Origin: Selaginella tamariscina
Taxonomy: Eukaryota > Streptophyta > Lycopodiopsida > Selaginellales > Selaginellaceae
Assembly (NCBI GenBank): GCA_003024785.1
Contig: PUQB01000509.1
Location: 1-64,000, forward strand
Length of the DNA: 64,000 bases
Direction: 5' to 3'
Shown here: positions 33,790 through 45,687 of the stretch, one piece after another
How the letters are laid out: every line of letters starts with the position of its first letter
Numbering within the stretch: the stretch's first letter is position 1
Notes under the pieces: model-generated
The model's input: only the letters and a program-made list of their open reading frames with translations
The model's database searches: none
What the model was told of the DNA's origin: nothing
Made by a program: the position numbers and the translations under genes

Positions 33790-36700
33790 ATTGGTATTCT
33801 CTAGAGGTGTTTTAGGTTTAGTTAGTTCTAAATTCTTGAAGTACTCTATCACTTTCGGCTAATGTCTGAATTCTGCGTGGAGAGTTGGTCCTGAGATCTA
33901 TAACTCTTCAGAGTACACCTACTTCATAAGTGGGTGTGGGTTATGGACTTAATGAAGGTAGCACTTGGAAGGCAACTTCCAAGTTGTATGCCAGGTTATT
34001 TTACCTTATGGTTGTCCAGGTTACTTTACCATATACTTCCACAAGACATGGCGTGTTAGTTTGTTCTGGCTTACAAACTAAGTCTTGTGAAGTGGGTCTT
34101 GTGATATCCTAAGTCTACACATTATTGAAAATTTTTCTTTTTCTTTAAGGTGTTTGAATTTGGGATAACACATGATTTGGAAACAGACAGTGTCCATTGA
34201 GTTTTGGCTTAGGCAAGATTCAATATCGTCCAATGTGTTCAAACGGGGAAAGACTTATGTTCAGAAGTGCATCTTTGACTTCGGAGAAGGGGCATATTCA
34301 AACATAAGAGTGAACACTACATTTTGACATAAAGTGTAAAATAAGCTCTCATTATAGTGCATGTTTCCGAGAGTGTAACTCTAGAAGCAGACTATGGTGA
34401 TGAACTTATAATACAACGAATGTCAAATATTAACATATGATGAATATGTTAAGCAGTTGGTTCGAAGATCCAATGTAATCAAAGTATTGTCCGATGTTCG
34501 CAATATTTTGATGACGCTAGCTACAAGTAACATTAGGTGAAATAGTTTACTAAGTTCAAGTACCTAATTTGAACAAAGTACAACTTGAAACCTTAGTTAG
34601 TTGTAAGCGCGCACTTTGTATTCAAGTTAGCTAGCTCGACTAACTTGATTATGAAGTTATCTCATAAGAATGAGATAGAATAATAGATTTTGGCAGTAGA
34701 CGGATTTAATGTTGCATCCCTATCAATGCAGCTTTTGGATAGATGGCATGATCTATCAGAAAGAGTAATGTTGGAAACATACGTTTACATTTTTAGTTTA
34801 CTGAGTAATGAAGGACTTGCATAGTGAAGGCGTTCGGCGCACACTTGTGCATTTTCATTGTTAACTCTTTAATCTTGAAATCTGTAACGTTGTTTGCAAT
34901 GTGGGGATAAGCTCTTGAACAAGGGTGATTCCTTGGTTAAGAAGAGCATGATTTGGGATTCTCCACTTTGTTTATCGACTAAGTAAGGAAACTTGCTAAG
35001 TTTGATAACTTATGTTGAGAATTACCAATGAGCTAGTAAGTCGGATTTCCATTGGAGGTTTAAGTGCATGTACCTCCTCAGAGAGTCGGTGTTTCGATGA
35101 GAATTAAAAGTTGATATTGATTTTCAATATCAATTTCATTTTAGAGTCGAATACGATTATTCAAAAGACGGTTTCTTGACTTGCATCATGGTCGCAAATG
35201 TGGGCACTTAAAGAACATAAAGTAGTATCTTCAGTCTTTAGAATATTGAAAAATAGAACTATTCTTGACTCAAGGTTTGATTGTATTCCTTGGGTTAGTT
35301 TTAGTTCTATCTCAAGGTTTGATGGTGTTCCTTGAGTTGGTTCAATATTCTTGTAAAGTGAATAGCGGGATTAGCTCAAGAAGATGGTGTCCCTTCTTGA
35401 TGATTGTAGTCAATCAAGTATGTCCAATATCGGTTCAAATATGAGGTTTCCTATCACCTCATCTTGAGATATTTATATCTTAAACTTTGAAGAATTTGAC
35501 AATCTTTTAAGATTGATTATAAATGACTTGTCAAAGTATAGTATGGTATCTCTTCAATATTGAGTTTGGAGCGCTCAATATCAAACTTGGTTATGATCAC
35601 ATGAGGTGGCCATAATCATATAATATAAAGACTCAAGTGGATTTGAGTTGACACTTTGGTAAGGCACTACCTTAGTGTTATAACTTGAAACGTGTTTTCA
35701 AGTTAGTTGAGAAATGAGGCATTTCTCAATACATTGCTTGAGGGGCAATGTAGGATTTTAGGTGTCTAGAATGAATAATGTATCTTAGTTCAATCTGAAC
35801 TAGATATTTATTCATGTTTGGGGAGATCTATTGAATTATAAGGTATGACTAAACATGAAGTTGATATAACACTTCAGTGTTATGATAACATTTATGTGGA
35901 GGTTGATATCTTACTAAATCAATTAGATGAACCAGACACTAGTTCATGATTCCTCTTAGTCTCTGAACAAAGTTCCTCGAAATACTGTCATAACATTATA
36001 TTTCCGTCTCAAAATTGAAGTTCGGTTCATGTAAACTAAGACCATATCTATAATGTAGTTGTAGCATTTTATAAATTGATATGATTGTAAGTTTATATAC
36101 TAGTATAACAACTAGTTGATAAGCTTAGGATTTGAACGTTAAAAATCATTATCCATTCGAAGTATCAATATCGAAATTGCGACTATTTATAGAATAAGGA
36201 TTAGTTTTAAAAGATGTTTATCAAAAACACTAGTTGCTTCAATTAGTGAAAATGCTATACTTCGGTATAGTGTTGAGAAACATTTACGAAATCAGTTTAA
36301 GAGTTGGAAATAAATATAATGGCGTGCAGTATTCTGAATTCAGAGAGACTCTTATCGTGGAAACTAAGTTTAAAATTTGGTATTTTGAACTTAGTGAGAT
36401 AAAGAGTTAGGAAGTATTGAATGGCATCTAGTATGATGTGCTCTTTGGGAATGAGTACAATGAGAGTACAAATTAAGAGACGTGTTATTAAGATTGTCGA
36501 TTGAGGCACTAGAGATGGGTTGAATTTCCTGGTTTCCACATTGGTTTGTAAGAAAGGTATGTTAGCTTATCTGGTCCCTGAACTGGTCGGTGTTATGAAA
36601 GAGTACAAAGTGGTTGCGAAGACGAATGGTAAGGCTATCACACTTGGTCACGGATTTGACTGAATTTGATTCCTATCGGGAATAAATTTATGTTAATAAC

Positions 36701-37474
36701 ACACCAAGTGATGGCAGTTGGTAGATTGGCAAGACCTTGTTGTATACATGTGTACAGCCATGCGCCTCTGTGATCGCCTCTGGCCAGATTGACATGTTTA
36801 CAAAGAACAGGGTTTTACGACTTGTACTCTTATATCGGAAAAGAGCTTGATTCCGATAAAAGTCTCATACTTAGTCTGGCGTAGCTATATACTAATGAGA
36901 GATAGGTATAGTAGCAGACCCTTATGAAAAGGGGTAATGAGAAACACCGAGGGATGCAGAGATGTAAGCTATAATATCGTAACATGTGGAGATGTGGGAC
37001 CATTGGAAAATCAAAAAATGCGAAGGTGTTTGGTCAAGCATTTGAGAAGTGCTTGTTGTGTAGAGACAGAGGTCGTCAACAGCATTTAATATTAAGGAAT
37101 AAAGCAAGTCTTTATTTCTTATTAACCAAGGGGCCGGCAACAACACTAACTAGAGGCCTCCAATATAAATTCTAGTTAAGTAAAGAAATTAACCAGTGTT
37201 GTGTGCGTCGGGTGACAGACTTTGCAGACGTGCAAAAGGTCTCCAAGTGACTTCATGTCGCAGGTGGTGCCTCCGGCAGCTGGGTTTACGACTCAGTGAA
37301 CGACGGTTCTGAAGTACTTGGTTTCGCGTAATGCAAGGGGGGTAATAAAATTATGTGAACTTTTGGCTACTCCGCATAGAGTGATATGTTAGTTTTGGTT
37401 AGTTTTTTCTAACATTATCTAGTCTTGGAGTTGGACGTCAACGAGGACGTTGACATTTTCAAAGGCGGGGAGTG

Positions 37475-39200
37475 TGTCATAGTTTTTACTATGACTCGAC
37501 CCTTTACTTTGGACGTTGACTGTTGTTACCTACTGTACTATGTTGATGGACCCTAGATGTAGTAGAAACAGGCCCGCTTAGTGCACTTGGGTATCTGGTG
37601 ATGTCCGGCCGGGTGTCATTAGGTATTTGCAGAAACTCTAAGCGAAGCTAGAACTTACCTTCTAGAAACCCACCCCCGTTTTGACGTCCTAGGTTAATGA
37701 GTTTGGCGTGTTAAGTAGGGTTAGGAACACCCCTAGGGTTGACCTAACCCTAGGGTTGCCCTAACCCACGCCCTAAAACCCCCACCCCCTTGGGTAGGGT
37801 TTAGGGGTAGGAGTAAGGGTGAACTCATCTAATTTCTAAGGGGCTAATTCAGTGCCAGCCCACTAACACAAACAGGAAAAGAGGGGGGGGGGGGCTCCGT
37901 CACATAAATAAGGTAGAGTATACGTAGGAGAGCTCCTGGGTTCATGAATGAGTTCGTTGCTCTTCTGCCGGTGCAAGCTTCAGCTTGTGTCGTTAAGGTA
38001 CAACCCTCTGTTGTGCCGCCCTAACTTCCAGATGCCAGGGGTACGTCCCACCTTCGGGGTAGCTTACCCTTAACGTTGGCGAATCCATGCCTGGGAGGTC
38101 TTGTCGGATGCACGTTCCAAGAGGCAGAGGTTGAGGCTTGTCTCCAGCCTCCTCCTCCACGTCAAGCTAGGTGTAGCACTCACGGCCAAGCAAGGCACAT
38201 CCGTGTCCTTGTCCAACTGTGGGCGTGGGATCTTGTTTGACAGGTTCACGTTACCTGGTTCCTGAGGGTTCATTGAGGGGTTCTAGAGTTGGCATTTAGG
38301 AGCCACGTTTGTGGCTTGGTGCAACTCTTGAATCTAAGGGCTATGGCATGATAGCCCACATCGGAAGGCAGTGTCACATGGAGATGTGACACTGGGCTAA
38401 ACGTCACATGGTACAACGCCCGAGGCACGCCCTTTGGGGTTATGTCATGGGCTTGTCGCCAAGGGGTTGGATACTCTAGCAAACAGACATGCTTGTGCTT
38501 GCACTAGGGTGCTAAGCCTTGGGCATCCGCTCAAGGGAGGTTAGGTCTCATAACTAGGTGTGCTTTGGCACACTTGGCTAGGGGAGTGTTCTCCTTGGAA
38601 TCCAAGGGTTGAACAACCTAAGCTTTAGCAGAGCCCTTTCGTAGGCACTCGCAAGGTCATGTGCTTAGGGTTATCCCAAACCTAGCCTTAGGGAGTTTGC
38701 TTAGCAGAACACTCGTGTCCGCCTACGGCGCACACTCGTGTCCTCACTAAGTACTAGCCCTAGGTCTAGGGTATAACTTGGCCACTCAAACCCTTAGGGG
38801 TTAGTCGTGGTTCAGGGTACCCCTTGTCGCCCTAAAGGGGTTGTACTCCCGGATGAGGGTGATTCCTCAAGGGGTAAGTGACGATGCCTTAGCTCTGTCA
38901 GGGGTATGTGTGGAACACACGTCTCCTTGATGGGGGTTAGGGCATGAGCCTGTCTAGGTCTTCTAGGGCAAGACCCTAAGTCAACTAGGGTTATCCCTCA
39001 AGGGTTTTGGGGGTAGACACTCTAGGGAGACTTAGGCTAAACCCTAAGTCTCTTGTCCACTTGGGCATTAGAGTCTAACCCTAGGGGTCGTTGGGGTTGT
39101 TCTGGGAAACTTAGTGTTGCTCACACAGGGTGATGACGCCGAATGGCCACCTGGCACCACGTGTTGCCACGTGTTGGCCCTTTGGGTTAAAACTCTGACA
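37475..39200 (+). repeat. 3' LTR of the nested element
   Basis: Begins TGTCATAG after the purine tract and ends CTCTGACA before the second TCGAG; about 1726 bp, matching the 5' LTR throughout. Confidence 0.88.
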
Positions 39201-40433
39201 TCGAGGCGAGTGTCATCCCCTAAGACTACTTCTTTCAATCCCTTCATCAGTGTATATTACTCAAACATGAACTTATTCATAGTCATGAGGTTAGTACATC
39301 TAAAATCCAAGACCCATGGCTATCTACTCCGTACAATCTTTACATTGTGACTCTCTTCTTCAACCTTCTTATATGGTTCCTCATGTGGTTCACTTAGGTT
39401 TGTTATGGAAGTGTTGTCGCAATCTCGAGCCCAGTGCCCAATCTTCTAGCACAACTTGCATTAGTCATGGTGGATGCGCCTTGCATCCCCTCTTCCCATG
39501 CTCCAATTGTGTGTTGATTTCAAGTGAGCAATGGCACAACCTCCACCTCCCTAGTTCCCTTGACCAACTTGACTCTTGAGCATCATGTTATGCCCTCGTC
39601 CTTGGCATCCATTCCCTTTTGCTGAAGCCCTCACTGACTCTCTTTTGGCATACATGGTGAATGAACTTCATAAATTTGAGATCTAGGTGTCATTTACGTC
39701 CTTGAATAAGCCATTGAGTTTTAACACCACTTCTTTGAAGCCATTAATACCAAACTCCAATCAACCTAATTGGGACGTCAAAATTAGGGGTGGATTTTTA
39801 GAAGGTAAGTTACAACTTTTTAAACTGTTATCTTATTGTAATGAAATTCCATCATTTTATTATGTGAAATCAACAAACTATCCCATTCTCTTGGTAAGCT
39901 GAATCTTTTGCATTGAGTAAGGCACTTCATGCTCTTTTCCTTGTGCAACTAGGTTTGGAAAGAGCTTGTTCAACATTTGAGTGTGTACTTGTATATCCCC
40001 ACCATCCTTGTACATGCACACTGCAAGATGGGAGTGAATCTGCATTACTTCCATATCAAAATGCTTGTTGTACTCATTGTTGAGTCATTTCTAAAGCTTC
40101 ACAACATCATTAGTGTCGACCTTAAGTAAAATTCCATGGTTTAGGAAGGTACAAATATAGCCAACACCACGCTAGTTCATGAACTTTCAACCCTTCACAA
40201 TCTTTTGGGCCTCAAGCCCATTATTAAGCCTCTATGGCTTTGAATCATTGCCATCGAAAAATCCTATAGACACCTTAATACTTCATGTGTGTCTTTACTA
40301 ATTTCTTCTAAAGGCTAAAACTTTTTCCTACTAAGGGAAATGGATGAATGTCCATTTCAAGAGCAATGTTACTCTCTGCCATCTTATACATATTCTAGAT
40401 TACCTCATTCAAACCTAGATGATCTGATACCAT
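39201..40433 (-). mobile_element. Ty1/copia element, right part (Gag and primer site)
   Basis: This continues the minus-strand copia element. A zinc-knuckle-like stretch (CKLC then KIGHWARDC) lies near 39410-39460, typical of Gag. At 40421-40432 the minus strand reads TGGTATCAGATC, the usual initiator-Met tRNA primer site, so the 5' LTR should begin just to the right, at about 40434. The Gag region is broken in several places. The distal edge of that LTR could not be recognised. Confidence 0.75.
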
Positions 40434-41771
40434 GATAGAAAAGAGGCACTATCCTAATCAGCCGTGCCCGTTACATTACTGAAAATGCTAGCTTACTCCC
40501 AACATCTTTGAAGATTTTCCCAATTTGTGTATGGACCTTATTACTAATTTTATTTACAATAGACATTTTGTGTATGGTTGGCGAGCATTTTCATTGTAAT
40601 TGCTTTCTTAGATGCTATATAATGAATAATAATCCAACTTAGATATATTATATTCCCATGCTATAGTGCTAACACCATTTGTAACAACAACTATCAACTT
40701 TGATAGATTTAATTTTATATTGTTCATTTATTCTTCAAAATTATATAAAATACTTTTCACTTCTCTAAACTTTAGTAGTAATAACTTGGTAAGTACCCTT
40801 CCATCTTTAGTGTTCTACTCGTCAAATAACGATAGAAAGAAAAAGGCTTGTTTGAATATTTATGCATAAAATTGAATATCCAAAACTAATTTATCTATAA
40901 GAGAATTGTTAATAATATGTGATAACTACTATATTTCCTGGTTTTTGGTCTTGATAACCTTAATTATATATTCAATACATATTTATGTGTGTGTATAGAA
41001 CTTTTGTGTGTCTTTGTGTTAACTTAAAAGGAATGTTTACATGGTAATGTTAATTTTCAATAATATATAAATTACTGTAAAAACTCAGTGAGTTTGAATA
41101 TCAAATGCAATGGCAGCCAAACGAAATGGACACGAACGTGTTCAAACGTGGGAGACTTTGGTATGAACGGAGATATCATAAGAAAACCCTAAAGACACCT
41201 TAAATATATATGTAAAAGAAATAAATTTGAAACATTTATAGATTTTCACAACGTGGCATTGCTTGTAAACTGCATTGCAGATAGTGAATTGATCCCATAA
41301 GGAGTTTTGACTTTTCCCTGGACAATCAGAAGAGGTGGCTTGGTGAACCATTGCCTCCCGGAAATAATTGTAAAAGATTCTGGTTTAACTTAAAATATTA
41401 ACAAGGTTTTTACAAATCAAACGGATGACGGGTCATTCTTGAAAACAAAGTAAACACATGCTCATGATTTACTCATCATCCTTGTCAATTGTTGCAACTA
41501 GGACGTGTCTCCGCACACATACACACGCAATGTGCACTATATTAAAATATAATAATATATATATATTCAAACATTATGTTAAATGTGCTTATATTGATAC
41601 TGTATGATATATACAAATATAAGAATATGTTCAACTTTAGTTTTTGTTTTTATTTTAAGTGCACATAAAAGATACCCTTTGTTTGCAAATTCATTATTAA
41701 TTATGGTAATAACTATTCCAATGACACGTATTATGAATTTATTATATGCAAAGTACAGATCTATAGCATCT
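40434..41771. other. Copia 5' LTR remnant (probable) and AT-rich intergenic DNA
   Basis: The first few hundred bases should hold the copia 5' LTR, but without its partner the end cannot be set. The rest is AT-rich. A fragment near 41110-41160 opens with ATGGCAGCCAAACGAAATGG but closes after about 17 codons, so I do not call a gene. Confidence 0.4.
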
Positions 41772-42298
41772 CTATATGGATGGTCTTCTCCAATTCAGTA
41801 TTGAAGATGGCTGCCAATTGTTTGCTCCTGATATTGACTTCCTCAGGATGTTTGATGCCCTGCTCTTCCTCCTGTCTTCTCCATACGTTTGAGGTACCTC
41901 AAACATCTTTGAACCCGTCCCATCAAAGGAGAACTTCCCACCAGGACCAAACCACCGGTATCCTATGTATCGTACCTGACTCTTGCTGTTTAAAGCTCTC
42001 GAAACAGCCAATCTTCTTCGCCATGAAGTTGCGTTCCTCCTACGGAACAAGCGGACACATTGTCTGCCTTTTGGTGAACAACTATATCTGCCACCAGGAA
42101 CTTGTTGAATCTCAAGCACCCATGAGCTGTCTCTGGCATGCAAAAGAGGCAGCTTCACGATCCCGAACTGGAGCACGCGCAACACACACAATGATATGGC
42201 GGCAATCCAACAAAGGAAATGTACCATGTAAACAAGCAATCGGTATCATAACCAAGTCAAGTATTCCCGGGCAGCAGCAAACTCAGATGTGCTTGTAA
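41772..42298 (-). CDS. Uncertain ORF, possible membrane or secreted protein
   Basis: Both strands are open here: 155 codons on the minus strand (41772-42239) and 172 on the plus strand (41780-42298). I prefer the minus frame slightly. It starts with a hydrophobic signal-anchor-like segment (VHFLCWIAAISLCVLRVLQF) followed by a basic, Arg-rich middle and YIGYRWFGPGGKFSFDG. The plus frame is Ser/Cys/Thr-rich without recognisable pattern. Composition is less AT-rich than the flanks, which suggests that one strand is or was coding. No family recognised. Confidence 0.3.
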
Positions 42299-42612
42299 CT
42301 CTTCATGTTGAAACTTTGCCTTTTATCTTATGTAAACATTTACTCTCAAAATGCCCGTTCTGGGGATTTGCAGTGAATAACAAGTGCAAGAGTGAAATAC
42401 ACAAATATTTACATTGCTAGTAACAGAGTAGGTTTCACATAAACCTAGTTCATGGCTGGGGTTTAAGGTGCGCGGTTCTTCCCCAAGGTATGCTAGATTT
42501 TCATCATGCGAGAAACATATATATGCAGTAGAATCAGGATGTTCTACTATGGAATTCTAGCGACAGGCGCTTCTGTAACCTAGAATGCAGTAGAGAGTTT
42601 CAGAACAGGAAC

Positions 42613-45314
42613 ATGGCTGTCGTAAGAATAGGAATAGTATTTAGAAGACAGCCACACAGGCTCCACCCAAAGTCAGAGTATCTTTTCTGTTACACACGCT
42701 CATATCCAAAAACACCTCCAAAGCCAAAACCACAGCCCGCAATATCTCTTTGCCAAGAATGTAGAAGAAGTAGATTACTGCTCAAGGACATCAGCGGCTC
42801 GAACACGAACAACAAGTCTCATCTCCTACCTCTGGATGAGCAGCTACAGAACACCCGAGAAAACGTACCAGAACCTTGATAGGTTTCTCAAATCCATCGA
42901 TCTATGGCACTGTGCATACCAGCGAGCGTGTTACAACAATGGGTTATGGGCACCCACGAGCCGGGTTGAGGAAGAAAACTCTTGAAGACTTAGAGAATCT
43001 TAAGAATTCAGTGTGTGAAAACAGGTATGTTTGGGGTGGTAAAGAGCAGGTGTATGTTTTCCCACCAGAGAAACCCCGGTGTGACTCCAAGTTGCCCAAG
43101 AGAAAGCAAGAACTAAGACGGGACTTCCAAGATGAGATTGTACAGGTATGTGTGTAGCACACACATATACGTTATACTGAATGTGTATTATCAGGAGGTG
43201 CTGCTTTTTTTACTTGAGCCACTGTACGAAGTGAGGTTTTCTCAAAGGGCATTTGGGAATCGTCCAGGACGTGGAGCACAGTCTTGTCTTCGTTATGTAC
43301 AGGGCAACTTTGAAGGCCTTGTGTGGACAGTTAAAGGGGATTTAACAAAGCTTTACGATGATCCTCAACCGGAGCTCATGACTAGAGTCCTGAGTAGTGT
43401 TGTTCAAGATTCTCGGGTCACGAACCTGATCTTTAATGGTCTGAAGGAGCGTATCCGGCTTCAGGTACGTGTATAAAACACACACATACACACACCACAT
43501 GCGTGTGTGCTATACAAACACTTTTATGTCCACAGGTACCTATTCCACGTCCAGTGAGGATCTCGTACCGGAAACTGAGAGACTTAGATGAGACCAGAAG
43601 CCTAAGCGGTGTCCGTTCTGGCTAGACACGGTCCTTGGCTTTGCACCTGTAGAAGCACAGAAAGTCCCTAAGTGGGGACACTTACAGAAGCTTGGACCGC
43701 TCCTGGCAAATATATACTTCAATGAGTTTGATTCGTGGATGGAAACACAGATCCAAGAGTTTTTCAGACCACACGACCCGAACTTACCCCCAGAGCCGGA
43801 TGAACCTCCCCAAGGGGAGCGTCCAGATGCTTACCACAAGGTGCGTGAGCCGGACAGTAGTGATGATGAGGAGACATATCGGAATGTACCGTATATAGAG
43901 CGTAGACCGAATGAGGTATCCACAGACTCGGACTCGGACAGGGAAGAACAGAAAGAAAGCCGAGATGAGCAGCCGCCGAATCCTCGGCTTGAGGAGCAAA
44001 TGGCAGTGGTATCCGGCAAGGAGCTCATGTCAGACAACTCGAAACGGATGGAGTATGTTCGTTACTCAGGGCATTTCCTCATTTCTGTGCGTGGTACAAG
44101 ATATGATGCTCTGTGTGCGATGGAGAAATGCAAGAAGTTCTGTCGTGAGATGTTCTTTACGGATCCGGACTTTGATCCCCCAGTACATATTACCAGGAGA
44201 ACTTTTTTCTTGGGCATGAAATTTTCAGGCGGCGGCTTATCATCACCAGGAGGCAGCTCTTCTCGGACAACAGGTATCGGACTCTTAAGATACACAAGAC
44301 TGTACTCTGTGTCAAGGCTGACATGCAGTATTGCTTACACAGCTTCGGGAGGTAAGCACGATAAGGACATATCGTAAGCATGTGTACGTTGTGTTCAAGT
44401 CTTAGATATCGTCTATACATTTGCAATGCTCTCCCTCTCTCCCTCCCTCCCTCCCTCCCTCTCTCTCTATATATATATAGAGAGAGTGCATCTTTCCTCT
44501 CCTTCACACGCCATACACGTATACAATTGGAAATCACCACCTAAAGTGTATTCCTTAAAAGATTTTGTATAGCACGCGTGTAATGTTGAGACGTTTATAT
44601 ATTGGGAATAGACGGTATAGCTATAGATTACACACACACACACTTATGACCATGTAACATGGTTAATTACAACAGGTTGGCGTGCTCAAGGGAGACGACA
44701 GACCACTAGCTTGTATGCGTCTCTTCCACACGGAGCAAACACAGACAAATGCTCACATGAACAAGCTGCTACGCGCCCTTTCTGACTGGTACAAGTTTGC
44801 ATTCAACAGGAAGAAGGTGTGTGGGCTTATAGGATACGTATTCCGTTCCTCCCTTGCAAAGATGTATGCTGCAAAATACAAGCTGCGATCACAGGCTAAG
44901 GTGTATAAGACTGCGAGCTCGGACTTGAGTTACCAGCTTAAGGACAGGAAAGGGAGAACTCCACAGTATAGGCAAGCAGTTAGTTCAGGGATGAGTACAG
45001 GAATTGAACCGATAGAGTTTCGTTTCTTGGACCGTATTCCAGAGGCAGTGTTTGCCCCTTTGCCACGTGACTGGATGCCTCTGCACGAGAGGTTGCTGAG
45101 AGAGTTTGCGAGCTTGAAAAATCCAGAGACTATGCGGGTGGAGCTGGACAGCATGAAGGAGAAGGAGCCCGAGGCCGTCCGCACAAATATGTCGAACATT
45201 GTGTTGAATTTTTACCGGTCTGGGATGAGTAATCTCGAAGAGGACGTTCTCAAGAAGAAGCTTAGGCACTTCACACCACATTTGGCTGAGTATGATGCCG
45301 CTAAAACCGTATAA
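42613..45314 (+). CDS. Nuclear group II intron maturase (organelle-targeted, RT-degenerate)
   Basis: Four exons (42613-43145, 43195-43464, 43535-44351, 44675-45314). The N-terminus is basic and presequence-like (MAVVRIGIVFRRQPHRL). A reverse-transcriptase-like region follows, with RAFGNRPGRGAQSCLRYVQG, LGPLLANIYFNEFDSWME and YVRYSGHFLISVRG; the last corresponds to the RT active-site block, where YADD is replaced by YSGH. The C-terminus holds maturase domain X (LSDWYKFAFNRKKVCGLIGYV, then SLAKMYAAKYKLRSQAKVY), the RNA-binding splicing domain. Nuclear maturases (nMAT types, and matR where transferred) are imported into mitochondria to splice group II introns, and loss of RT activity is common among them. 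An acidic, Glu/Asp-rich insert lies between the RT blocks (about 43840-44000). Frame slips occur in exon 1 (about 42880-42985) and near 43590 (AGAAGCC). Confidence 0.82.
44427..44482 (+). repeat. (CCCT)n/(CT)n/(TA)n microsatellite
   Basis: Pure CCCT units followed by CT, TA and GA units form a near-palindromic low-complexity tract inside the last intron of the maturase gene. Confidence 0.88.
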
Positions 45315-45420
45315 AAGTTTTTCCCTGTAACGTGTGTGTGTATGTGTGTGTCCACGTGTGTGGTATCAAGCTGAGGAATATTATGGGAATTACAAGGTTA
45401 GATCAATATAACAATAGAAG

Positions 45421-45618
45421 TCAGACTTGATCCTGGTGGAGTTGATCTTCTCTCCTCATCATCTCCATCAGACTGTCAGAAACGGGAGCTTGATCCTCCC
45501 GACAACATATCTCTGCAGCCGAGCTTGCTGCTTCAAATCCATGCTTCACCTCTTCAACTTGATGCAGAGGCTCCTCACATATTTTTGCAATAGCTAACTG
45601 GAAAACAATTTAACTTAG

Positions 45619-45687
<69 letters not shown>

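Larger units (their letters stand above)
32054..39200 (+). mobile_element. Non-autonomous LTR element with 1.7-kb LTRs (LARD-like), nested in the copia element
   Basis: LTRs at 32054-33789 and 37475-39200 open TGTCATAGTTTTTACTATGACTC and close AAAACTCTGACA. The 5-bp word TCGAG flanks both ends (32049-32053 and 39201-39205), a clean target-site duplication. After the left LTR comes TTGGTATTCTC, a weak match to an initiator-Met primer site, and before the right LTR a purine tract, AAAGGCGGGGAG. The 3.7-kb interior has no recognisable Gag or Pol, so it looks like a large non-autonomous derivative, probably mobilised by a Ty3/gypsy partner given the polypurine style. By eye the LTRs differ by a few percent, so it is the youngest layer here. 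The LTRs contain many CCCTAA/CCCTAAA words that are not telomeric. Confidence 0.85.

Noticed and set aside
36297-36539. 80-codon ORF inside the nested LTR element
   Set aside because: No domain, AT-rich composition, and no similarity to Gag or Pol that I can see.
42613-45314. Maturase as part of a mobile group II intron or mitochondrial insertion (NUMT)
   Set aside because: It is split by ordinary GT-AG introns with nuclear-style microsatellites and starts with a presequence-like N-terminus, so it looks like a settled nuclear gene.
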